From DOZZ01 sp963792655 (GTDB lineage Bacteria; Acidobacteriota; Terriglobia; Bryobacterales; Bryobacteraceae): a DNA stretch of 24,755 nt. Below are positions 1-7,876 of the stretch, in pieces. The translations under genes were made by a program, and so were the position numbers. The notes below the pieces were generated by a model that saw only the letters and a list, made by a program, of their open reading frames with translations, had not been told where the DNA came from and searched no databases. Each line of letters opens with the position of its first letter. Within the stretch, counting starts at the first letter, position 1. The stretch is from positions 1 through 24,755 of the forward strand of contig CAWBWU010000008.1 in assembly GCA_963792655.1 (NCBI GenBank), given 5' to 3'.

Positions 1-131
1 GGAACCATGGCCGTTGAATCCGGCCGACGCGGAGTGTGGAAACCAAACCCGTTCCTGGGCGCCGGCAGAACCGGTATTCGCGGCGATTCGCGCAACGCCA
101 TTTGCCTTTGTGCAAGTGTTAATTCATTCTG

Positions 132-1181
132 TTGAAGATCATGCCGCGCACTGCACTCATCCTTTACCTTGTTCTCGCCAGTTCTGTACTCGCAACTCCT
201 CAATCTTCGAGCGAGTCCAACGGCTGGTACAAGCCGGGCACGAACATCAAGTTGCCCCGCGTTTTGAAAAAAGTTGATCCAAATTACACCTCCGAAGCCC
301 GCGCGGAGCGTGTGCAGGGCACCGTCATAATTCAAGTATTGATTGATGAAAAGGGACTCCCCACGAAGGTGACCATCCTTAGCCCGTTGGGATATGGCCT
401 GGACGAGGAAGCTCGATCAACTGTCGAGAAATGGCGCTTCTCGCCTGCTGTTCTCGATGGCAAGCCTGTCATCTACCGCGCTACAGTCGAGGTAAACTTT
501 CGGCTCCTCCGTGACAATCAGATGGATGACAAGTCAGAACGCCAGCGAACGGCGTTTAACGTTGCCCTCCAAAGGGTGCGAGATCCCCGTGAGAACCCGG
601 AAGTAATCAAGAACGCCGTTTCGGACATGCAAAAGCTCGCGAAACAGAAATACCCGCCCGCAATGTACGCCGTCGGCAACTGGGAGACAAAAGGCATCAA
701 TGGGCCGAAGAACGTCGAACATGGACTGGACCTCATCGAGCAGTCTGCCGCCAAGTCCTACGCGCCCGCCCTCTATGGCCTCGGTTTGCGCAGGCTTTCA
801 GGAGACGGCCTGCCCAAAGACACTGAGCAAGGCTTGGCCGATCTGCGTCGCGCGGCCAAGCTGGCCAATCCCGAGGCGCAATACTACCTCGGGGACTACT
901 ACGAAAAAGGCACACCGGCAGACCCGGAGCAAGCCGCACGCTACTATCGCCTGTGCGCGGCTAAGAAGGTGAGTGTTTGTCAGTACCGGGTAGGACGCCT
1001 ATTACTCAACGAGCCAGACCGGTCGGAAGACGACTACATCCAAGCCCTCGCTTTTCTGAAGATTGCCGGCTCTCAGGGTTACATCCCGGCGCAGGAGCTC
1101 GCCGCGCCAGAGTTGCCGAAGCTCACGCCCAACCAAGTCCGCCGCATTGAGTCCATGGCGCACGACCTGCTCCCCCGCTGA
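132..1181 (+). CDS. Exported TonB C-terminal domain / Sel1-repeat protein
   Basis: This 349-residue protein begins with a hydrophobic signal-like segment (residues about 5-22, ending in a small-residue cleavage region before SSSESN). A TonB C-terminal fold follows at about 48-125: the features seen are the VDPNYTSEARAERVQG stretch, the hydrophobic strand after it, then DEEARSTVEKWRFSPA. From about 170 to 335 there are roughly four Sel1-like helical repeats with the usual A-x-Y-x-L-G pattern (for example AQYYLGDYYEKG and ALYGLGLRRLSGDG). TonB C-terminal domains bind periplasmic or outer-membrane partners and Sel1 repeats bind proteins, so a periplasmic scaffold or signalling role is inferred. 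No long TonB-type periplasmic spacer or N-terminal ExbB-interacting anchor is evident, so this is not a classical TonB. The start is TTG at 132; ATG at 141 is in frame and equally possible. It lies 129 bp upstream of the sigma factor and may belong to the same signalling island. Confidence 0.8.
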   Translation: MKIMPRTALILYLVLASSVLATPQSSSESNGWYKPGTNIKLPRVLKKVDPNYTSEARAERVQGTVIIQVLIDEKGLPTKVTILSPLGYGLDEEARSTVEKWRFSPAVLDGKPVIYRATVEVNFRLLRDNQMDDKSERQRTAFNVALQRVRDPRENPEVIKNAVSDMQKLAKQKYPPAMYAVGNWETKGINGPKNVEHGLDLIEQSAAKSYAPALYGLGLRRLSGDGLPKDTEQGLADLRRAAKLANPEAQYYLGDYYEKGTPADPEQAARYYRLCAAKKVSVCQYRVGRLLLNEPDRSEDDYIQALAFLKIAGSQGYIPAQELAAPELPKLTPNQVRRIESMAHDLLPR

Positions 1182-1310
1182 CGAAAGGCAAAGCGGAGTT
1201 TGAACCTCTCGATCTCACTTTCTTCACGACGAATGAGCATCGTCAGGAGGACGGCTCAAACAGCATCCGGTGCTTCGCTGGCCTTTTCTTGTTAGACTTA
1301 CTCCGCCATC

Positions 1311-1907
1311 GTGCCAATCATCGGCGCCAGCCCGGTCAGCGCGCTCATTGATCGTTGGATCGGCGGGGAAAACGATTGCCTAAATGAGTTATTGCCGCTG
1401 ATTGAAGGGGAACTGCGGCGAATTGCACACCGACACATGAACCGAGAGCGTGTTGGGCACACTCTGCAGACTACTGCATTAGTGAACGAAGCCTACCTCA
1501 GGCTGGCGAAAATGGCGAGCCCGCTCTGTCACCACCGTGTACAGTTTCTCGCGCTTGCGGCCCAGTTGATGCGTCACATTCTTGTCGATCACGCCCGGGC
1601 TCAAGTGCGTGCCAAACGAGGAGGCGGCGCATGGATGGTCACTCTCAACGATGAGCGCGCGTTCTACGCGGCGAAACCGGACGAGACCCTCGCTTTGCAT
1701 GAAGCTCTTGCCGAACTTCAACAGTTTGATGCTCGCAAGGCGAAAGTCGTCGAGTTGCGCTACTTCGGTGGGCTGAGCGTCGAAGAAGTGGCTGAGGTTT
1801 TAAATATCCACCCAAATAGCGTCATTAGAGATTGGAGATTGGCTCGCGCGTGGTTGCAACGAACACTGGGTGGAGCCACGTCAGATGGAAGCGGAACTTT
1901 GGCATAG
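1311..1907 (+). CDS. ECF-type RNA polymerase sigma factor, kinase-linked group
   Basis: A 198-residue ECF sigma factor of the subfamily common in Acidobacteria and Planctomycetes. Region 2 spans about residues 10-90 (DRWIGGE, ELLPLIEGELRRIAHRHM, HTLQTTALVNEAYLRL, FLALAAQLMRHILVDHAR). Region 4 spans about 125-190 and includes LRYFGGLSVEEVAEVLNIHPNSVIRDWRLARAWL, a helix-turn-helix that would read the -35 element. The acidic residues usual at the start of region 2.2 (DxED before LVQE) are replaced by Q53, T54, T55 and A56. The start is GTG at 1311, with no clear Shine-Dalgarno sequence. The 3' end overlaps the next kinase gene by 23 bp, indicating translational coupling. ECF factors of several groups are known to be paired with Ser/Thr kinases instead of anti-sigma factors, and no anti-sigma gene is seen here. 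Targets are unknown. Confidence 0.92.
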   Translation: MPIIGASPVSALIDRWIGGENDCLNELLPLIEGELRRIAHRHMNRERVGHTLQTTALVNEAYLRLAKMASPLCHHRVQFLALAAQLMRHILVDHARAQVRAKRGGGAWMVTLNDERAFYAAKPDETLALHEALAELQQFDARKAKVVELRYFGGLSVEEVAEVLNIHPNSVIRDWRLARAWLQRTLGGATSDGSGTLA

Positions 1908-4695
1908 GATCGAAGAGCTCTTCGAGAAGGCGCTGCAACAGCCGGCGGAGAACCGCGCCGAGTTTCTGCGCAACGCCTGCGGAGGCGATGTGCAACTCCA
2001 AAACGAAGTCGAAACTCTTTTGGAGAATGCGGGCGAGAATGGTTCGTTCCTGCAAGACTCCCCATTGGCTGGCGCGGCTTTAGTCAAAGGGCAGAAGCTC
2101 GGAAACTTCGAAATTCTGGAGCCGATCGGCAGCGGCGGCATGGGTGAGGTGTATCGCGCGCGCGACTCGCGGCTGAAGCGTGATGTCGCGATCAAGGTGT
2201 TACCTCGCGCATTTGCGCGGGATGCGGAAAGGCTGGCACGATTCGAACGCGAAGCACGCGCTGCCAGTGCACTGAATCATCCGAACATCGTTTGCGTCTA
2301 CGATATTGGCCGGGCGGATGACACAGCCTGGATCGCGTCGGAACTGGTCGAAGGTCAGTCACTCCGGCAACTACTCGCGAAGGGTGCTTTGCCACTGCGT
2401 CGCGTGATTGATATAGCCCGGCAGATTGCGGATGGGTTGGCGGCCGCACATGCGACGGGTTTGGTGCATCGTGACCTCAAGCCTGAGAACGTCATGTTGG
2501 CTCGGGACGGGCGGGTCAAGATTCTGGATTTTGGGTTGGCGAAGCGGAGCCTGGGCGCAGCTTCGGGCGGACCTGCAAGCGCCACGATCACCCGGCCCGG
2601 GATGATTTCCGGCACTCCCGGATACATGTCGCCAGAGCAGATAGCCGGGCGGACGGTTGATCAACGCTCGGACATCTTTAGTCTGGGTGTCGTGACCTAC
2701 GAAATGCTTGCGGGCAGACGGCCATTCGCGGGCGATACCTCCGTCGCGGTGATGAACGCGGTGCTCACGGACGAGCCAGAGCAGTTGCGGGTTGAAATTC
2801 CGACCGCGGTCGCAAGGCTGGTGCAGCATTGCCTCGAAAAGGAACCGGAGCACCGGCTGCAATCCGCGGCTGATTTCAGCTTCGCGCTGCTATTGCAAAT
2901 CGGGGAAAGGGCGAGGGCGCCCGAGCGCGGACGAAGACTAGCGTGGTCGGTACTCGCGATAGCACTGAGCTGTCTTGGCGCAATCGCGCTGCTTTTGTGG
3001 CGGCAAAATCAGGTACCAACTTCGAGTCCCCCTCTTGTACTGACTCGAATGACCACTGACGCAGGTCTCACAACCGATCCCGCGCTCTCGCCGGACGGGA
3101 AACTGTTGGCCTATGCGTCGGATCGAAGCGGTGAGGGGAATCTGGATATCTGGGTCCAGCAGACAGCCGGAGGGGCACCGATTCGGCTGACACGAAACGA
3201 AGCCGACGATAGCCAGCCTGATTTCTCACCGGATGGGAGCTTGATCGCGTTCCGCTCGGAACGTAGCGGCGGCGGCATATATGTCATTTCGGCCTTGGGC
3301 GGCGGCGAAAGGTTGATAGCACCGGATGGGCTTCGCCCGCGATTCTCTCCGGATGGTAAGGAAATCGCATATTTCGTGGGCGACCTCGGAGATGTGTTCA
3401 GCCGAAATACGGGCAAAGTATTTATTGTTAGCTCAACGGGGGGGTCCCCACGACAGTTTCAGCCAGGTTTCGTGGCAGCGCGGTTTCCAGTTTGGTCCCC
3501 GGATGGTCGGTATATTTTATTCATCGGAACAGAAGGCGGAACCCGACTAGTAGATCTTTGGGACTGGTACGTTGCCGGTGTGAGTGGAGGTCCGGCAGTA
3601 AGGACAGGGGCGGCTCGAGCGATTGCTACGCAAACGCTTCTTGATAGCAGCTTCGTAATTCCCTTGGCATGGATACCCGCAGGCGATCGAGTGTTGTTTG
3701 CAAGCACATTGGGCGATGCGATCAACCTTTGGCAACTTCGAATTCCAAATAAAACCTGGAAGATCAACGACCCTCCTCATAGACTGACATCGGGTGCCGG
3801 ACTCGAAACACTAGCTGCAGTGGCTGGCAATCGTCTGGCGTTTATCTCGGCAGCTCAAAACGTGAGCATCTGGACCTTGGACGTCGACGCAGATCGGGGT
3901 GAAGTGCACGGTGCCCTGCAGCGGGCGACGGAAGGTCCGTCGTCCGACGACGCCACGGACATCTCGCTGGACGGCAAAAAAGCCGTCTTCAACTCGAACC
4001 GTATTGGACGCAACGCAGTCTGGATAAAAGACTTTGAAAGCGGCAAAGAGACGATGGTCTCGGGAAGAGGCCAGAGCGTCGGCATTGCACGCATCACCGC
4101 TGACGGATCAAGGGTGGGTTACCCAGTCGGCGAGGGGACGAAGGCACCGCTCTATACTGTGCCGGCCTCTGGAGGAATGCCGGAACAGGTTTGCGATGAT
4201 CGTTGCGGCTCATTCTGGAACTGGTCTGGAGACGGCAAAAAGGTCCTGTATGTTTGGCGGTCAACCCGAGATCTTACTGAAATTTTCCTGTTCGATGCAG
4301 AATCGAAGAAGACGTTTCCCATATTGCAAACCCCAGAATTCAATCTCTATATGCCAAGTTTTTCTCCGGACGGCCGTTGGGTCGCCTTCCACGCGCGGAC
4401 TCCCAAGGAGCCTTTGCAGCAGTATGTTGCTCCGTTTCGTGGGGAGCGGCCGATACCTGTAAACGAGTGGATCGAGGTAGGCAAAGGAGAGGATTTGCAT
4501 TGGTCTCCGGATGGCACAGCACTATATTCGATGGCACATCTCGACGGTTTCAAATGTCTCTGGATGCAACGCGTCCACCCGAGACAGCAAAAGACCAATC
4601 GGACCACCGGTCTGTATCCAGCATTTTCATCGAGCGCGAATAAGCTTGGTGAATTTGGCGGTAGCCCGCCATCGAATAGCTTTGAGCTTGAGTGA
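1885..4695 (+). CDS. Transmembrane Ser/Thr protein kinase with TolB/WD40-like sensor (kinase 1)
   Basis: A receptor-type Ser/Thr kinase. Counting from ATG 1885, residues 1-75 form a helical head conserved in its paralogues (MEAELWHRIEELF, ACGGD, EVETLL). The kinase domain is at about 76-336, with the glycine loop IGSGGMG, K104 in VAIK, HRDLKPEN with D197, DFG at 215-217 and SGTPGYMSPEQ, so it should be active. One membrane span lies at about 352-372, followed by about 560 residues of PD40/TolB-type propeller repeats (SPDGKLLAYASDRSG, FSPDGSLIAFRSERSG). GTG 1870 is also in frame, but ATG 1885 matches the start of the two paralogues. The gene overlaps the sigma factor, its likely partner. The C-terminus is out of frame: the homologous ending (HFH, then SGNIWMANLDG) continues in the next frame to TAG 4751-4753, with the shift near 4578-4600. 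The listed end is therefore probably a truncated reading. Confidence 0.9.
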   Translation: MEAELWHRIEELFEKALQQPAENRAEFLRNACGGDVQLQNEVETLLENAGENGSFLQDSPLAGAALVKGQKLGNFEILEPIGSGGMGEVYRARDSRLKRDVAIKVLPRAFARDAERLARFEREARAASALNHPNIVCVYDIGRADDTAWIASELVEGQSLRQLLAKGALPLRRVIDIARQIADGLAAAHATGLVHRDLKPENVMLARDGRVKILDFGLAKRSLGAASGGPASATITRPGMISGTPGYMSPEQIAGRTVDQRSDIFSLGVVTYEMLAGRRPFAGDTSVAVMNAVLTDEPEQLRVEIPTAVARLVQHCLEKEPEHRLQSAADFSFALLLQIGERARAPERGRRLAWSVLAIALSCLGAIALLLWRQNQVPTSSPPLVLTRMTTDAGLTTDPALSPDGKLLAYASDRSGEGNLDIWVQQTAGGAPIRLTRNEADDSQPDFSPDGSLIAFRSERSGGGIYVISALGGGERLIAPDGLRPRFSPDGKEIAYFVGDLGDVFSRNTGKVFIVSSTGGSPRQFQPGFVAARFPVWSPDGRYILFIGTEGGTRLVDLWDWYVAGVSGGPAVRTGAARAIATQTLLDSSFVIPLAWIPAGDRVLFASTLGDAINLWQLRIPNKTWKINDPPHRLTSGAGLETLAAVAGNRLAFISAAQNVSIWTLDVDADRGEVHGALQRATEGPSSDDATDISLDGKKAVFNSNRIGRNAVWIKDFESGKETMVSGRGQSVGIARITADGSRVGYPVGEGTKAPLYTVPASGGMPEQVCDDRCGSFWNWSGDGKKVLYVWRSTRDLTEIFLFDAESKKTFPILQTPEFNLYMPSFSPDGRWVAFHARTPKEPLQQYVAPFRGERPIPVNEWIEVGKGEDLHWSPDGTALYSMAHLDGFKCLWMQRVHPRQQKTNRTTGLYPAFSSSANKLGEFGGSPPSNSFELE

Positions 4696-4782
4696 GCTAA
4701 GCGGAAACATATGGATGGCAAACTTGGACGGCACCGCAGCTAAGGGACCGTAGACTACAGCGGAGGTGACTCGAGCAAGAAC

Positions 4783-7631
4783 ATGGAAGCGGAACTTTGG
4801 CATAGGATCGAAGAGCTCTTCCAAGAGGCATTGCAAAAGCCCGCGGAGAGCCGTGCCGAGTTTCTTCGTGAGGCGTGCGGCGGCGATGTGCAGCTGCAGC
4901 ATGAAGTGGAAACTCTCCTGGAGAATGCGAGTGAGAACAGTTCGTTCCTGCAAGACTCCCCATTAGCTGGCGCGGCTTTAGTCAAAGGCCAGAAGCTCGG
5001 AAACTTCGAAATTCTGGAGCCGTCGGCAGCGGCGGCATGGGTGAGGTGTATCGCGCTCACGACTCACGGTTGAAACGTGATGTCGCGATCAAAGTGTTAC
5101 CACGCGCATTCGCGCGCGATGCGGAGCGGCTGGCACGCTTTGAACGAGAAGCACGCGCTGCAAGCGCTCTAAATCACCCGAACATCGTTTGCGTCTACGA
5201 CATCGGGCGGGCTGATGAAACAGCGTGGATCGCGACGGAACTGGTCGAAGGTCAGTCACTCCGGCAGCTTCTCGCGAAGGGACCACTGCCTCTCCGGCGC
5301 GCGATTGAAATTGCGCGGCAGATCGCAGATGGGTTGGCGGCCGCGCACGCTGTAGGTCTGATACATCGCGATCTTAAGCCTGAGAACGTCATGGTGGCTC
5401 GCGACGGTCGGGTGAAGATTCTCGACTTCGGTTTGGCCAAACGGAACGTGGGCGCAGCTTCGGGCGAACCTGTAAGCGCCACGATCACCAGGCCCGGAAT
5501 GATCTCCGGCACTCCCGGATATATGTCTCCGGAACAGATCGCGGGTCGCAAGATTGACCAGCGGTCGGATATCTTCAGCCTGGGCGTTGTGACGTACGAA
5601 ATGCTCGCGGGCAAGCGCCCGTTCGTGGGTGACACGCCTGTCTCGTTGATGAACGCTGTGCTGACTGAAGAGCCAGAGCAGTTGCCGGTTGAAATTCCGA
5701 CAGCGGTCGCAAGGCTGGTGCATCATTGCTTCGAAAAGGAAGCGGAGCACCGGTTGCAGTCGGCGGCGGACTTCAGCTTCGCACTTGAGGGTTTCGAAGG
5801 GCGAAAGCTCTCCGGGCCCACGAAGCGTGGTGGTTGGTTGTTCCCTACGGCCTTAGCAGTCGTAGCGGCCTCGGTAGCGGCGTTCGGCACTTATTGGTTT
5901 ATCGGATATGCAAGCAAGCCACAGAACCCGGAACACGCTGGAAAGCTGCGACGGCTAACCTGGGATTCGGGTCTAACTACAGACGGTGCCATATCGCCCG
6001 ACGGCAAGTTTGTGGCTTATTCGAGCGACCGCAACAATCGAAACAACCTGGATATTTATGTTCAGCAGATCGATAGCGGAGGGGTGGTCAGACTGACGGA
6101 TGATCCTGCCGACGATCAAAACCCCGCTTTCTCTCCGGACGGTTCAACGGTCGTCTTTCGCTCAGAGCGAGGCAGGGGAGGGATTTTTGAGGTTTCGGCA
6201 TTAGGGGGGCAGGCCCACCTGGTCGTTCCAAACGGGAAATTTCCGCGCTTCTCACCGGACGGACGCTACTTGATGTACGCGGTAGAAGGCTCCGGCGGGC
6301 TCGGAGTGGGTCTGTACATACAAGCTTTATCGGGCGGGTTGCCCGTGCTGATTACGAAAGGTTGCGACGACGTTCAGGCTGGTGCCGCATGGTCGCCCGA
6401 TAGCTCGCACGTTCTCTTTATTGCAAATACGAAAAGTCAATACGATCCTTGGCTCGCCTCAATTGAGGGAAAGGCGCCAGTCAGGATCGCGAACAGTTTC
6501 GTCGCCTTCAATCAGGAGACGTCGTTCAGCAGTCTAGATCAATGGTTGGCGAATCCCTCACGGTTACTATTGACTGCCAACGAGCGCGACGCCGAGTTTG
6601 AAGCTACCGCCCCGGTCGGACCGGGTGGGGTCCTGTTAGGGCCGGCTCAACGGCTAGTCTTCGGTCCTGCGAGAATCAGTCAGGGGTCTGCTTCCCTAGG
6701 TGGTCGCGTGGTACTTTCCAGCTTCGAGCAGACTTCGAACCTCTGGCGAATACCAGTCAACATTAGGGGACAGCAAACTGGCACCGCAGTGCCTCTCACC
6801 GCGGGCCCTGCCGAGAGCCGTGATCCGTCGATAACCCTCGACGGAAAAATGATCGCCTTCGTCACCGCCCAGTCCGGCACCTATGCTTTGCACGTAAAGG
6901 ATCTTGAGACTGCTGCGGATAGAACATTGGAACCTGGGCCGGGCTATATTGCGGGCACACGCTTCAGTCCCAAGGGCGACCGGATCTGGTATTCAACATG
7001 GAAAGACGGTGTTCAGACCGGTAAAGAAGTTTCGACCAGCGACGGATTAGCCCTTACTGTTCCTTCTCTGGCATTGAGCGATTGGTCTTCTCGAGACGAT
7101 TTATTAATCTACGGAAATCTTAGTCACCCGGTTAGCGGGGGCCCGGTCGCGGATATTGGCCACAGCGTTTACAGCAGTAAGGCCGACTCATCTAAGAAAT
7201 CCCTGCTCTTGGAGGATAAGGAAAGCAGCCTTTGGCAGGTTCACTTTTCGCGCGACGGGCAGTGGGTCACCTTCAATTCTGTGCACGGCCAGCATTCTCA
7301 GCTCTTCGTGATCCCTTTCCGGAAAGCGCTTGTACCCAAGAACCAGTGGATGCCGATTACAGACGGCACTCATTGGGACGACAAGCCACAGTTCTCTTCC
7401 GATGGGAAGTTACTGTTCTTTACCTCAAATCGTGACGGGCACGTGTGCGTATGGGCGCAACGTTTAAGCGCAGACATGCATCCACACGGTGACCCGTTTG
7501 CGATATATCATCTTCACTCCTCGCGGCACTCATTGAGCGCTCCAGAAATGGATTTAGAAGTTGCGCGGGACTTTCTTGTCCTCACTCAGGGCGAGCGAAC
7601 CGGTAACATCTGGCTGTTGGATCCTAAATAA
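4783..7631 (+). CDS. Transmembrane Ser/Thr protein kinase with TolB/WD40-like sensor (kinase 2), frameshifted in the glycine loop
   Basis: A tandem paralogue of kinase 1 with the same order: N-terminal head (MEAELWHRIEELFQEAL), kinase domain, one membrane span (about 5841-5910, LFPTALAVVAASVAAFGTYW) and a long propeller ending TGNIWLLDPK. HRDLKPEN, DFGLAK and SGTPGYMSPEQ are intact. The reading frame breaks between 5022 and 5023. Kinase 1 reads ccgatcggcagc where this gene reads ccgtcggcagc, so one base is missing exactly at the Ile codon that opens the glycine loop. As sequenced, the gene yields a 96-aa peptide (4783-5073). A protein restarting at ATG 5037 (5037-7631) would lack the first part of the nucleotide-binding loop. 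The remaining 860 codons are open, which argues for a sequencing error or a very recent mutation. A GGAGG sequence lies about 15 nt before ATG 4783. The gap from kinase 1 is short, suggesting co-transcription. Confidence 0.87.
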
Positions 7632-7802
7632 CTCAGCGCAGACGATTCTTGATAGTCTACAATCTAACAGTCTTTTGCCCGCGTCGCCCCGGTGTTTCAC
7701 TCTAAGTTCAGTGGTGCACTCTAGGCGTTTTCAGGCCTTTGTGCCGGGCTTTATGCCTGAGCAGCGGGGTATTGTTTGCAGGCGCGAGGCCAATCAACCT
7801 GG

Positions 7803-7856
7803 ATGGAAGCGGAACTCTGGCATCGAATAAAAAGCTCCGGATCAAACACTGAGTAA
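7803..7856 (+). pseudogene. Relic of a further kinase gene start (head only)
   Basis: An 18-codon ORF, MEAELWHRI then KSSGSNTE and a stop. Its first nine residues equal the N-terminus of kinases 1 and 2, and the nucleotides match over about 36 bases (atggaagcggaactctggcat against atggaagcggaactttggcat), with a small deletion at the aagagctc stretch. Nothing kinase-like follows. It lies between the convergent ends of kinases 2 and 3. The simplest reading is a footprint of an additional tandem copy that was lost, or the end-point of a rearrangement. A functional leader peptide is unlikely. Confidence 0.55.
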
Positions 7857-7876
7857 GAGCCAAACAGTGTTGATGC

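Noticed and set aside
1..131. Open frames at the left edge, including one reading into the TonB/Sel1 gene
   Set aside because: No frame shows family-like sequence or a ribosome site. The stretch may be upstream sequence or the end of an unseen gene, but nothing supports a call.
5010..5075. Programmed frameshift in kinase 2
   Set aside because: There is no slippery heptamer or following structure at the site. Kinase 1 simply has one base more, so deletion or sequence error is the simpler explanation.
7632..7802. Terminator between kinase 2 and kinase 3
   Set aside because: Only weak stems of 5-6 bp without a T-run were found, so none is reported.
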